From positions 1-52,279 of the forward strand of contig NZ_FQZN01000037.1 of the NCBI RefSeq assembly GCF_900142015.1: DNA of 52,279 nucleotides, read 5' to 3'. This stretch comes from Bacteroides stercorirosoris (GTDB lineage Bacteria; Bacteroidota; Bacteroidia; Bacteroidales; Bacteroidaceae). Within the stretch, counting starts at the first letter, position 1; every line of letters starts with the position of its first letter. A model generated the notes under the pieces. It did no database searches, was not told where the DNA came from, and saw nothing but the letters and a program-made list of their open reading frames with translations. A program made the position numbers and the translations under genes. Positions 42,830 to 52,187 of the stretch are shown in pieces.

Positions 42830-45800
42830 TTAAAATTTGCTCGGACTTATTCCAAACTGCTTCTTAAAGCAGGTACTGAAATATTTTGGATCTGAAAAGC
42901 CAACCATGGAAGCCACATCACCAATCGAGTACTTTTGTGACTGCAAAAGTTCTTTCGACTTGTTCAACCGCACAATACGGATGAAGTCATTAGGGCCTTG
43001 TCCTGTCAAAGTTTTTATCTTATTATAAGCGGAAGTACGGCTCATTCCCAACACACGGCAGAAGTCATTGATCGAGAACTCCGAGTTAGACAAATTTTCG
43101 TCGATGGCCGCTATCGCATTATCCAGAAATTCCTTATCCAGCTGGCTGCCATAATCCACCTCGTCCGCAGAAATATCCGAAGAGAGAACCGTATCTCTGA
43201 GATGTTGTCTGTTCTGAAGAATATTACGAAGCCGTACTTTCAGCACGGACAAGTCGAAAGGCTTGATGATGTAGTCATTGGCTCCGGCTTCCAGTCCCAA
43301 TATGATATTCTCTCTTTCGCAAAGGGCAGTCAGCAATATGACGGGAATATGGCTGGTCTCAACAGATGATTTCAATATCCGGCACAATTCGTCTCCCTGG
43401 ATAACAGGCATGATGATATCCGAAATAATGATATCCGGATTGATTTCCCTCGCCATGTCCAGAGCTTTTCCACCATCGGGCACACTGATGACCTTGTATT
43501 CGGAAGACAGACTATCCGTCAGGTATTCGCGCATGTCTTTATCATCCTCGGCCAACAACAGCACATTCTTATCCGCCGGTTCATTCTCCTCCTCATATGA
43601 AACATCAGAAGCAATGGTTTCAGGCAAATCCTCCTTCACGGCAACCACCATACCCGATTTCAGTTTCTTGGGGAACGTGACCGTAAACGTAGTTCCCTTA
43701 TTCTCCACACTCCTGAGTTCTATCTTGCCATGATGCTGCTTAATGATTCTGGAAGTAATCATCAGACCGATGCCGATACCCTGTTCCTGTGAGTCCACCA
43801 CATTCCTGGCACGATAATATTCATTAAAGATGTTGTTCTGTTCTTCCGCCGGAATACCGACTCCCGTATCCGTCACCTCAACCATCCACTTATTCCGGGT
43901 TTGCTTCACTATCACTCCTACTGATCCTTTCTCCGTATACTTCAAAGCGTTAGAGAGCAGATTGTCCATTATATGGTCCATCTTGTTTTTGTCCAGCCAC
44001 ACCTCAGGCATCTCCGGATCGACTTCCAGATACAAGTCTATCTCTTTCTGGGCGGCAGCCATGCGGAAAGCGGACAGTTTATCCTCCATATATGACTTTA
44101 TATCATACCATGCCACCTCCAGATGTTCAGGATGCGCCTCCACTTTCTGCAACTCCAGCAGTTGGGTAATCATCGTGAAGAGTTTTTCAGCGTTTTTCAT
44201 GGCAATAACCAGTTTCTTCTTACTCTCTTCCGGCAGGTCGTCCTGGGTTTCAAGTTCACTCAACGGAGCCTTTATCAAGGCAACCGGCGTCCGTATGTCG
44301 TGGGCCACTCCGATGAACGAGCGTATTCTCTCCCTGATTTTATCTTCCCGTACTCTTTGCCGTCTGAACAGGAATAGCAAATAGCCCACCACCAGAAACA
44401 GCATCAAATAGATGACTATGGCCCACCACGAAGCCCACAACGGTTGGCTGACAGTTATTTCAACGGTACGTTCTCCCACCTGATGTTGGGTGTACTTGTC
44501 GAATGCACGCAATTCAAAAGTATACTTACCGGGAGGAAGATCCATATAGCCCACACTCTGAACCGCATCTACACGATGCCACTGCCGTTCATGGTTATTC
44601 AGCCTGTATTCGTACCTGATTCTATGTGGAGAAACAAAGTTAATGGCCGAGAAAGATATGGAGAACGAGTTCTGGTTATGTTTCAGTTTCAAACGCCGGG
44701 TATCATTGATACCCGCCTGCAACGGAGAACCGGGCACCCCTGCCTTCTGTGATTCGTAAGGCAATTTAAAGTCCGTGAATATCAACTTCACCGGCACACT
44801 GTCGGAAAAATCAAAAGAAGGTGCAAAAACAAGCACCCCTTCCGCAGTGCCGAAAGCCAGATGACCGTCTTGCGTTTTCAGCGAAGCATTGGCATTATAA
44901 TATCCCCAGCCGATATTCAGGAGATCATTTCCGTTAATCACCATGTCTTCCGCCAAATCCAGGCAATACAGTTCTTTTTCCGTATTAAACCAGATATGCC
45001 CGTTGCCGTCTTCGGCCGCACTGTTGATAGAATTGGAGATAAGACCATCCGCGGTAGTGTATATACGGGACTTGTCATTCTCCGGATTGAAACGAACCAA
45101 CCCTTCACCATCTGTAAGCAACCAGATTTCACCGGATGACGAACGCAACAGGCAACGGATGGGATAATGCAAAGTGACATCGCCGAACTTCTGCTGCCAC
45201 CTGGTTTCTCCGGTGGATTTATCAAAAAAGCCCAGCCCGTCACAACCTGCTATCAGCAACGTATTCTTGCCGCCGTACTTGATATCGCCCACACAATTTA
45301 TCGGATAATAAGTGTAGGTATCGGTCCGCCTGTCATAGCGCGTGAAATCTCCTTCGATTCCCCCGAACCACAAGCAATCCTCCTCTGCATAAATCGCATA
45401 AATATAGTCAGTGGATATGCCTTTGTCCGATTGTTTATTCCGCTTCGGCATTTTTCTGGCCTCACCGGATTTCTTGTTTATCCGATACAGGCCGATGCCA
45501 TAACCACCCGCCCAAACATTTCCCTCATTATCTTCGCAAAGAGACAGTACCACAGATGAGTAGGCATAGCCTTTTCCATTCAGAAAATGCATCCATTGTT
45601 TCGACTTCGCCCGATACACACTGATTCCATCATTAGTGCCATACCAATAATCGCCTTCCGAATCCTGGAGCATCACATTCACATGGTCGGATGCCAACGA
45701 AGAAGGATTATTCCGTTCATGTCTTATCCAGCGGACATCAGGTACATTAGGGTCCAGATAGCTGATGCCGTTTGTACAGGTGGTTATCCAGACACCTCCA

Positions 45801-46720
45801 TACTCATCTACACAGATATCCGAAACCGTATTTCCGTTCAGACTTCTTTCATCATCTTCATCAGTGATATAATGATTCAACAATGTCTCATCGGCAACAT
45901 CAATCCTGAAAACACCGGCACCATCGGCGCCAATCAAGATAGAGTGGTCTCCATCATAAGCAAACACACGGACAGGTATACCCGGAATAAAGGTGAGGGA
46001 TTTCATTTGCTTCGTTGCCAGTTCTACCACGAACGCACCGTTAGAAAATGTCCCCACATAAAGCTTATCACCATACAGGAACAACGTCTCGATACGGGCC
46101 TCCACCGGTATATCCACTCTTTCCTTTGATAACTGACAGGCTGTTCCCGTTCTTTTCATCCTATAAACTCCCGTATTGGTACCCACAAAGAAAGCGTCAT
46201 TTTCCGCTCTGATGATGCAGTTGGTCCATTCGCCGGTAAAGCCCGCCGGAGACAGAACATCAGTCGCCTTATCCCAGTAATACACACCTGTGGATGTGGA
46301 CAGCCACAAACCTTCCTCTCCTTCAAACTCCATGCCGTTCAGCACCGGAAACGATATGAATCGGGACAGGTCCGCCTGCAAACAGAAAGCATCCCTCAAC
46401 TTGTCATAACAGTATATTCTGCCGTTCCGCAGTGCAACCCAAAGACGACCTTTCTTATCCACATCCATAACGGTGAATGACAGAACTTGGTCTATGGACT
46501 CTATCGTCTCATTCAGTGTATAGTGTCTGATTTCATTTCCGTCATAACGATCCACTCCCATACGGGTATAGACCCAAATAAAGCCTGTCGAGTCTTTACA
46601 TATCTGGTAAGTCTGCCTGCTGCTCAATCCTTCCCGGATGTTCAGATGCCGGAAAGAACCGGCAAACAAACCGATATATAACGAAATAAATAGTAATAAA
46701 AAGAGTATGCGCTTTAGCAT
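42830..46720 (-). CDS. Hybrid two-component system regulator (one-piece sensor kinase/response regulator/AraC)
   Basis: About 1296 residues. A signal/anchor helix (ILFLLLFISLYIGLFAG) leads into periplasmic beta-propeller repeats of the Reg_prop type (about 25-680; e.g. DSTGFIWVYTRMGV, DEYGGVWITTCTNG, DSEGDYWYGTNDG), a Y_Y_Y domain and one membrane helix near 770. Inside the cell: HisKA with FIGVAHDIRTPV (phospho-His), HATPase with DNLLSNALKYTEKG and DTGVGIP, a receiver with IIISDIIMPV (phospho-Asp, around 1098) and an AraC HTH ending KYFSTCFKKQFGISPSKF. All phosphorelay residues are intact. It probably senses a sugar and controls the adjacent amino-sugar operon. The start at 46720 gives a better signal helix than 46738. 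Confidence 0.95.
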   Translation of the reverse strand: MLKRILFLLLFISLYIGLFAGSFRHLNIREGLSSRQTYQICKDSTGFIWVYTRMGVDRYDGNEIRHYTLNETIESIDQVLSFTVMDVDKKGRLWVALRNGRIYCYDKLRDAFCLQADLSRFISFPVLNGMEFEGEEGLWLSTSTGVYYWDKATDVLSPAGFTGEWTNCIIRAENDAFFVGTNTGVYRMKRTGTACQLSKERVDIPVEARIETLFLYGDKLYVGTFSNGAFVVELATKQMKSLTFIPGIPVRVFAYDGDHSILIGADGAGVFRIDVADETLLNHYITDEDDERSLNGNTVSDICVDEYGGVWITTCTNGISYLDPNVPDVRWIRHERNNPSSLASDHVNVMLQDSEGDYWYGTNDGISVYRAKSKQWMHFLNGKGYAYSSVVLSLCEDNEGNVWAGGYGIGLYRINKKSGEARKMPKRNKQSDKGISTDYIYAIYAEEDCLWFGGIEGDFTRYDRRTDTYTYYPINCVGDIKYGGKNTLLIAGCDGLGFFDKSTGETRWQQKFGDVTLHYPIRCLLRSSSGEIWLLTDGEGLVRFNPENDKSRIYTTADGLISNSINSAAEDGNGHIWFNTEKELYCLDLAEDMVINGNDLLNIGWGYYNANASLKTQDGHLAFGTAEGVLVFAPSFDFSDSVPVKLIFTDFKLPYESQKAGVPGSPLQAGINDTRRLKLKHNQNSFSISFSAINFVSPHRIRYEYRLNNHERQWHRVDAVQSVGYMDLPPGKYTFELRAFDKYTQHQVGERTVEITVSQPLWASWWAIVIYLMLFLVVGYLLFLFRRQRVREDKIRERIRSFIGVAHDIRTPVALIKAPLSELETQDDLPEESKKKLVIAMKNAEKLFTMITQLLELQKVEAHPEHLEVAWYDIKSYMEDKLSAFRMAAAQKEIDLYLEVDPEMPEVWLDKNKMDHIMDNLLSNALKYTEKGSVGVIVKQTRNKWMVEVTDTGVGIPAEEQNNIFNEYYRARNVVDSQEQGIGIGLMITSRIIKQHHGKIELRSVENKGTTFTVTFPKKLKSGMVVAVKEDLPETIASDVSYEEENEPADKNVLLLAEDDKDMREYLTDSLSSEYKVISVPDGGKALDMAREINPDIIISDIIMPVIQGDELCRILKSSVETSHIPVILLTALCERENIILGLEAGANDYIIKPFDLSVLKVRLRNILQNRQHLRDTVLSSDISADEVDYGSQLDKEFLDNAIAAIDENLSNSEFSINDFCRVLGMSRTSAYNKIKTLTGQGPNDFIRIVRLNKSKELLQSQKYSIGDVASMVGFSDPKYFSTCFKKQFGISPSKF

Positions 46721-46772
46721 AATATAGTTGTATTTCATAATACTCGCCTTTTAACTGCTGCAATAATACAGA

Positions 46773-46780
46773 CAAATATA
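46773..46780 (-). promoter_or_regulatory. -7 promoter box of the hybrid regulator gene
   Basis: TATATTTG on the minus strand fits TAnnTTTG, about 50 bases before the start. A TTTG (complement of 46804-46807) lies 23 bases upstream, slightly far for a -33 element. Confidence 0.5.
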
Positions 46781-46823
46781 AAAAAAGTGGTTGAAAAACT
46801 ATCCAAATAGGTTTGATTTCTAT

Positions 46824-46831
46824 TACTTTTG
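46824..46831 (+). promoter_or_regulatory. -7 promoter box of the REC/PEP-synthase-like gene
   Basis: TACTTTTG fits TAnnTTTG and lies 29 bases before the ATG at 46861. No good -33 element at the expected distance. Confidence 0.45.
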
Positions 46832-46860
46832 CCTATCAAACCAATAAACCGTGATAAGCC

Positions 46861-49830
46861 ATGCTCAGCAAGCTTAAATTAAACCAGCTTTATTTTAAAG
46901 ATACGCAGTTCGCCAATCTCATGACGCGACGCATTTTCAACATCCTGCTGATTGCTAATCCATACGACGCTTTCATGCTGGAAGACGACGGACGTATCGA
47001 TGAAAAGATATTCAACGAGTATACTTCACTTTCCCTGCGCTATCCGCCACGCTTCACCCAGGTATCCACCTGCGAGGAGGCATTGGCACAGCTCTCCACC
47101 GTACCGTTCGACCTCATCATCTGTATGCCGGGAACGGGAGATAACGAGAGCTTCGACGTGGCGCGCCACATCAAGAGCCTGTACGAGCAAATTCCGGTAG
47201 TGATACTGACACCTTTCAGCCACGGCATCACCAAGCGCATTGCCAACGAGGATTTGAGTGCTTTCGAGTACGTATTCTGCTGGCTGGGCAACACGGATTT
47301 GCTGGTATCCATCATCAAACTGATAGAGGACAAGATGAATCTGGAACACGATGTCAATGAAGTGGGTGTGCAGCTCATTCTGTTGGTGGAAGACGGCATC
47401 CGGTTCTATTCGTCCATACTGCCCAATCTCTATAAATTCGTGTTAAAACAAAGCCAGGAGTTCAGTACCGAGGCGCTGAATGCCCACCAGCGGACGCTAC
47501 GAATGAGGGGACGTCCTAAAATAGTATTGGCCCGCACTTATGAAGAGGCTACCAGTATCTACGAAAAATATAAGAATAATATATTAGGTGTGATTACTGA
47601 CGTCCGCTTTCCCCGTGTGGAGCGTGGTGAGAAGGATGGGCTTGCCGGCATCAAGCTCTGTGCCGCCATCCGCAAGCAAGATCCGTTCGTGCCGCTCATC
47701 ATCCAATCGTCCGAATCAGAGAATGCGCTCTATGCCTCCAAGTACGGTGCCGCCTTCATCGACAAGAACTCGAAAAAGATGGACGTGGACCTGCGCCGCA
47801 TCGTATCGGACAACTTCGGTTTCGGTGATTTCATCTTCCGCAATCCCGACACGCTGGAAGAAATTGCCCGCGTGAAGAACCTGAAAGAATTGCAGAATAT
47901 CCTCTTTGCCGTACCGGCAGAGTCGTTCCTCTATCACATCAGCCGCAATCACGTCAGCCGCTGGCTCTACTCGCGCGCCATGTTTCCGGTAGCTGAGTTC
48001 TTGAAACCCATCACCTGGAACAGTCTTCAGGATGTGGATGCCCACCGCAGAATCATCTTCGAAGCCATCGTGAAATACCGTAAGATGAAGAACCAGGGTG
48101 TGGTAGCCGTGTTCAAGCGCGACCGTTTCGACCGCTACTCCAACTTCGCCCGCATCGGCGACGGTTCGTTGGGAGGTAAAGGCCGTGGTCTTGCTTTCAT
48201 TGACAATATGGTGAAGCATCATCCCGAATTTGAAGAGTTCGACAATGCCCGCGTCGCCATCCCCAAGACGGTAGTGCTCTGCACGGATGTCTTCGACGAA
48301 TTTATGGAGATGAATAATCTGTATCAGGTGGCCCTCTCCGATGCCGACGACGACCTGATTCTGCGCTACTTCCTGAAAGCCAAACTGCCCGACCGACTGG
48401 TGGAAGACTTCTTCACCTTCTTCGATGTGGTGAAGTCGCCACTCGCCATCCGTTCGTCTTCTTTGTTGGAGGACTCGCACTATCAGCCTTTTGCCGGAAT
48501 CTATAATACCTATATGATTCCCTATCTGGACGATAAATATGAAATGCTCCGTATGCTGTCCGATGCCATCAAAGGAGTATATGCTTCGGTTTATTTCCGC
48601 GACAGCAAGGCTTATATGCAGGCCACAAGCAACGTCATCGACCAGGAAAAGATGGCGGTCATCTTGCAGGAAGTTGTCGGCAACCAGTATGGCGACCGCT
48701 ACTATCCCAGCATGTCCGGCGTGGCCCGTTCGCTGAACTACTACCCCATCGGTGACGAGAAAGCCGAAGAAGGTACCGTGAACCTTGCCCTCGGTCTGGG
48801 AAAATATATTGTAGACGGAGGTATGACGCTCCGTTTCTCGCCCTATCATCCCCATCAGGTATTGCAAACCAGTGAAATGGAGATAGCGCTGAAAGAGACG
48901 CAAACCCGTTTCTATGCCCTCGACCTGAAAAATGCCGGGCATGACTTCTCTATGGACGACGGGTTCAATCTGCTGAAACTACACGTAAAAGAAGCGGAGA
49001 AAGACGGTGCGCTGAATTATATCGCCTCCACCTACGATCCTTACGACCAGATTATCCGCGACGGCCTGTACCCCGACGGACGCAAAGTCATCACCTTTGC
49101 CAATATCCTGCAACACGATGTCTTCCCTCTTGCCCGTATTCTCCAGTTAGTATTGAAATACGGTGAACAGGAAATGCGCCGTCCCGTTGAGATTGAATTT
49201 GCCGCTACCATGAGTCGTGAGAAGGATAAAAGCGGTACTTTCTACCTCCTGCAAGTGCGCCCCATTGTGGACACTAAGGAAATGCTGGACGAAGACCTCA
49301 CCACCATACCGGACGATAAGGTTCTGCTCCGTTCCAACAACTCCCTCGGACACGGGATCATGAATGATATTTATGACGTTATCTATGTGAAGACCGATGA
49401 TTACAGCGCTTCGCACAATCAGGAGATTGCCTGGGAGATAGAGAAACTGAACCAGCAATTCCTCGACGAAGGAAAGAATTATGTATTGGTAGGTCCCGGC
49501 CGTTGGGGAAGCAGCGACACGTGGCTCGGTATTCCGGTGAAGTGGCCGCACATCAGTGCCGCCCGCGTCATTGTGGAAGCCGGACTGACAAACTATCGCG
49601 TAGATCCCAGCCAGGGAACCCACTTCTTCCAGAACCTGACTTCTTTCGGAGTTGGCTACTTCACCATCAATGCCTTTATGAACGATGGCGTGTACAATCA
49701 GGATTTCCTGAATGCACAACCCGCCGTACATGAAAGCAAATACCTGCGTCATATCTGCTTCGAACAGCCTGTAACAGTGAAGATGGACGGCAAAAAGAAG
49801 TTAGGTGTCGTACTCTTGCCCGGCGAGTGA
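46861..49830 (+). CDS. Receiver-like domains fused to a PEP-synthase-type ATP-grasp domain
   Basis: 989 residues. The first 125 look like a degenerate receiver (IFNILLIANPYDAFML, FDLIICMPG, IPVVILTP). A second receiver-like domain (about 175-320) keeps the phospho-Asp in VITDVRFPR, a switch serine in IIQSSES and the Lys in FIDKNS. From about 425 comes the PPDK_N / PEP synthase ATP-binding domain: RIGDGSLGGKGRGLAF, PLAIRSSSLLEDSHYQPFAG, IEFA and LLQVRPI. The phosphohistidine swivel domain and the PEP-binding barrel of true PEP synthase are absent; instead there is a C-terminal region of about 180 residues with VGPGRWGSSDTWLGIPV. So PEP synthesis is unlikely. A signalling or stress-linked phosphotransfer role is speculation. 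Confidence 0.82.
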   Translation: MLSKLKLNQLYFKDTQFANLMTRRIFNILLIANPYDAFMLEDDGRIDEKIFNEYTSLSLRYPPRFTQVSTCEEALAQLSTVPFDLIICMPGTGDNESFDVARHIKSLYEQIPVVILTPFSHGITKRIANEDLSAFEYVFCWLGNTDLLVSIIKLIEDKMNLEHDVNEVGVQLILLVEDGIRFYSSILPNLYKFVLKQSQEFSTEALNAHQRTLRMRGRPKIVLARTYEEATSIYEKYKNNILGVITDVRFPRVERGEKDGLAGIKLCAAIRKQDPFVPLIIQSSESENALYASKYGAAFIDKNSKKMDVDLRRIVSDNFGFGDFIFRNPDTLEEIARVKNLKELQNILFAVPAESFLYHISRNHVSRWLYSRAMFPVAEFLKPITWNSLQDVDAHRRIIFEAIVKYRKMKNQGVVAVFKRDRFDRYSNFARIGDGSLGGKGRGLAFIDNMVKHHPEFEEFDNARVAIPKTVVLCTDVFDEFMEMNNLYQVALSDADDDLILRYFLKAKLPDRLVEDFFTFFDVVKSPLAIRSSSLLEDSHYQPFAGIYNTYMIPYLDDKYEMLRMLSDAIKGVYASVYFRDSKAYMQATSNVIDQEKMAVILQEVVGNQYGDRYYPSMSGVARSLNYYPIGDEKAEEGTVNLALGLGKYIVDGGMTLRFSPYHPHQVLQTSEMEIALKETQTRFYALDLKNAGHDFSMDDGFNLLKLHVKEAEKDGALNYIASTYDPYDQIIRDGLYPDGRKVITFANILQHDVFPLARILQLVLKYGEQEMRRPVEIEFAATMSREKDKSGTFYLLQVRPIVDTKEMLDEDLTTIPDDKVLLRSNNSLGHGIMNDIYDVIYVKTDDYSASHNQEIAWEIEKLNQQFLDEGKNYVLVGPGRWGSSDTWLGIPVKWPHISAARVIVEAGLTNYRVDPSQGTHFFQNLTSFGVGYFTINAFMNDGVYNQDFLNAQPAVHESKYLRHICFEQPVTVKMDGKKKLGVVLLPGE

Positions 49831-49844
49831 GCACACAAAAGATA

Positions 49845-50759
49845 TCAGTCTTTTTGCCGATGCAGTATAATCATTACCACCTCGCTGGGGGCAAAGAGAC
49901 GGATGTTCTTGTTGGACGTACCGATACCGTTGGTTATAATCATCGGTGTAAGTTGTGAGTTGTATTCCAATCCGGTACGGAACCGCTGCCCGTAATGGGA
50001 CGGAAGTATGGGAGCATACAGGCCGAATAAAGTAACCTGCCCGCCGTGGGTATGTCCTGCAAGCACCAGGTCGGTGTTGGTAATGGGGATATCCTCGGCA
50101 TAGTCGGGTGTATGCGTCAGCAGGATGACGAAATCTTTCGGAGAAAGACCGAGTGTAGGAGACGTGCCGTTCTTCTTCAGGTCGAAAGGGTTGCGCACGC
50201 CGGCAATCAGGATTTCTTCTCCATTCCGCTTCAGCGTATCGACTTTATGTTCCAGCAAGTGCAGGCCGCGCTTATTCATCTCACGGACAATATCGCTGTA
50301 ACAAGCCTCGTAATCATTGTTACCCAGTACGGCATACGCGCCCATTGGGGTCTTTACCTCAGCAAGGGCGGCAATGACGGGCGGCACGTATTCACAACCT
50401 TCATGCAGGTCACCGCCTATCAGCAACACATCGGCCTGTTGCTCCCGAAGCAGTTCCACCAGATTATTCAATCCTTTCTCTTTAAAAAGACTTTTATAAT
50501 GCAGGTCGGACACGAAAGCGATACGGAAGCCATCAAAAGCGGCCGGTACATCGGGGTGGGTAAACTCATAAGTTCTCACCCGGCTGATGCCACTATATCC
50601 GGAGCCTTTTTTAGAAGAGCTAATCTTGGTGTTGACAATCCGAACGCTATCCTCTGCCGATATTTGCGAAGGCAGGGAGGAAGTCAGACTCCTGTTCGAC
50701 TTACAGGAAGAGAGAAACAGAGCCGAAACGAGGCATAAATAAATCAAATTCTTCATCAT
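49845..50759 (-). CDS. Calcineurin-like metallophosphoesterase, lipoprotein
   Basis: About 304 residues. Signal peptide LIYLCLVSALFLSSCKS with a lipobox Cys. Phosphoesterase motifs in order: IAFVSDLHYK, LLIGGDLHEG, VLGNNDYEA, LLTHTPDYA and LAGHTHGGQ, giving the full set of metal ligands. Similar proteins hydrolyse phosphodiesters or lipid A/UDP-sugar-type substrates, but the substrate here is unknown. The longer frame (50780) would start inside the promoter -7 box, so MMKNLI at 50759 is used. Convergent with the large ATP-grasp gene, with only 14 bases between stops. Confidence 0.9.
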   Translation of the reverse strand: MMKNLIYLCLVSALFLSSCKSNRSLTSSLPSQISAEDSVRIVNTKISSSKKGSGYSGISRVRTYEFTHPDVPAAFDGFRIAFVSDLHYKSLFKEKGLNNLVELLREQQADVLLIGGDLHEGCEYVPPVIAALAEVKTPMGAYAVLGNNDYEACYSDIVREMNKRGLHLLEHKVDTLKRNGEEILIAGVRNPFDLKKNGTSPTLGLSPKDFVILLTHTPDYAEDIPITNTDLVLAGHTHGGQVTLFGLYAPILPSHYGQRFRTGLEYNSQLTPMIITNGIGTSNKNIRLFAPSEVVMIILHRQKD

Positions 50760-50767
50760 AACGGATA

Positions 50768-50794
50768 CAAAGATAAGCATTTTCCGTATCTTTG
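50768..50794. promoter_or_regulatory. Closely spaced divergent -7 boxes
   Basis: TATCTTTG occurs on the minus strand at 50768-50775 (towards the phosphoesterase) and on the plus strand at 50787-50794 (towards menA), 11 bases apart. The minus-strand transcript would start only a few bases before the ATG, i.e. nearly leaderless. -33 elements are not clear for either. Confidence 0.45.
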
Positions 50795-50866
50795 TCGATA
50801 GGTTGACAGATGATTGTTTATCAGTGCATTAAGCTTCTTGTTGTTTTCGCAGGAAAGAGATGCCGG

Positions 50867-51016
50867 TTTCCTGCAATGGGAACGACAGTTTCCTGCAATG
50901 GGAACGACAGTTTCCTACAATGGGAACGACGGTTTCCTACAATGGGAACGACGGTTTCCTACAATGGGAACGACGGTTTCCCTTAATGGGAACCGTAATG
51001 CCCCTTAATGGGGACT
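50867..51016 (+). repeat. Tandem 22-base repeats upstream of menA
   Basis: Five units of 22 bases start at 50867, 50889, 50911, 50933 and 50955 (type TTTCCTRCAATGGGAACGAC), followed by degenerate units in which the arms become CCC/GGG and then CCCC/GGGG around TTAAT. Each unit is an imperfect palindrome. They lie in the predicted menA leader. A 64-codon frame across them is a by-product of the repeat and not a gene. Confidence 0.85.
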
Positions 51017-51078
51017 AACAGAAACAACAATGCCACCTAAAAGGACCAATCATCTCCCCATAAAAAAGAAACACGCCT

Positions 51079-51990
51079 ATGAAAGAGATTAAACAGAATT
51101 CACTTTACGCCTGGCTCCTCGCCGCCCGTCCCAAGACTCTGACAGGAGCAATCATCCCGGTACTGATAGGTACCTCACTGGCATTTTCCGACGGACAGTT
51201 TCAAATGATACCTGCCCTGCTGTGCCTCCTCTTCGCCTGCGGCATGCAGATTGCCGCCAACTTCATCAACGACTTGTTCGACTATCTGAAAGGCTCCGAC
51301 CGCGAAGACCGCCTCGGCCCAGAACGCGCCTGCGCACAGGGATGGATTACACCGGATGCCATGAAATGGGGTATCGGCATCACCATCATCCTCTCCTGCA
51401 TCATCGGCCTGGGAATCTTAAATCAGAGTTGGGGGCGGTTGCCCCACGGCGGATGGGAACTGATTGTATTAGGGATGTTCTGTGTGATATTCGCCTTTCT
51501 GTACACCGCCATCCTCTCCTATCAGGGTTGGGGAGATTTGCTGGTACTCGTATTTTTCGGATTTGTCCCCGTGGGAGGAACGTACTATGTGCAGGCTTAT
51601 ACACTTACGCCGAGTGTCATCGTAGCCTCAGTCATCAGCGGATTAGTGATAGATACGCTACTGGTGGTGAACAATTACCGCGACCGGAAGCAGGATGCCC
51701 TCAGCGGAAAACGGACGCTCATCGTCCGTTTCGGCGAACGCTTCGGAAGATACTTTTATCTCTGGCTCGGCATCATCGCCACGCTTCTCTGTTTCTGGTT
51801 CGTACACACCGGCAGCCTGACGCTGACCGAGTTCATCTGGGCTCCTTGCGTCTACCTCTCTCTGCATATACTGACATGGCGCAAGATGGTACGCATCCGT
51901 AGCGGGAAGAAACTGAACCGCATACTGGGCGAAACATCACGCAATATGCTATTGTTGGGATTACTGCTGGCAGTGGCGCTGTCGTCCTGA
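51079..51990 (+). CDS. menA: 1,4-dihydroxy-2-naphthoate polyprenyltransferase
   Basis: UbiA-family membrane enzyme that attaches the prenyl side chain in menaquinone synthesis. 303 residues with about eight or nine membrane helices. Opens LYAWLLAARPKTLTGAIIPV; the first Asp-rich motif is NFINDLFDYLKGSDREDRLG and the second is the VNNYRDRKQDALSGKRTL segment, which is the MenA form. Ends with several hydrophobic helices. Monocistronic as far as the window shows, with a long leader (about 280 bases) containing the tandem repeats. Confidence 0.93.
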   Translation: MKEIKQNSLYAWLLAARPKTLTGAIIPVLIGTSLAFSDGQFQMIPALLCLLFACGMQIAANFINDLFDYLKGSDREDRLGPERACAQGWITPDAMKWGIGITIILSCIIGLGILNQSWGRLPHGGWELIVLGMFCVIFAFLYTAILSYQGWGDLLVLVFFGFVPVGGTYYVQAYTLTPSVIVASVISGLVIDTLLVVNNYRDRKQDALSGKRTLIVRFGERFGRYFYLWLGIIATLLCFWFVHTGSLTLTEFIWAPCVYLSLHILTWRKMVRIRSGKKLNRILGETSRNMLLLGLLLAVALSS

Positions 51991-52035
51991 AGAATCTTTA
52001 TCGGCAGCCGAATGCAATTTCTGGACAAACATTCT

Positions 52036-52043
52036 TATCTTTG
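52036..52043 (+). promoter_or_regulatory. -7 box before a very short reading frame
   Basis: TATCTTTG, an exact TAnnTTTG, 32 bases before the ATG at 52075. It suggests that transcription begins here towards the window end. Confidence 0.4.
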
Positions 52044-52074
52044 CCTGTGTTTACAGTAAATAGGAGATTACAGT

Positions 52075-52140
52075 ATGGAAAAATATCAATCAACGCCCGA
52101 AGATGAAATCATGCTGGAACTGCAACGCAAGCAAGGCTGA
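52075..52140 (+). CDS. Possible 21-residue peptide
   Basis: MEKYQSTPEDEIMLELQRKQ plus one Gly, then TGA. It has a -7 box and AGGAG upstream (52062-52066), so it might be expressed. It could also be the surviving start of a gene interrupted by the IS3 element close by. No family recognised. Confidence 0.3.
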   Translation: MEKYQSTPEDEIMLELQRKQG

Positions 52141-52187
52141 GAAACAATAAAGCCTCCCCCCAAAAAAAGAATGAGGTTGTGTCAGAA

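Noticed and set aside
47716..48942. 408-codon open frame antisense to the large ATP-grasp gene
   Set aside because: The plus-strand protein has clear domain motifs throughout this stretch. The antisense frame has no recognisable family or start context and is a codon-bias shadow.
50814..51008. 64-codon frame across the tandem repeats before menA
   Set aside because: Its peptide is the repeat read in shifting frames (QWERQFP, QWERRFP), with no independent coding evidence.
50867..51016. Possible CRISPR array
   Set aside because: Units are contiguous 22-mers with no unique spacers, and no cas genes are nearby.
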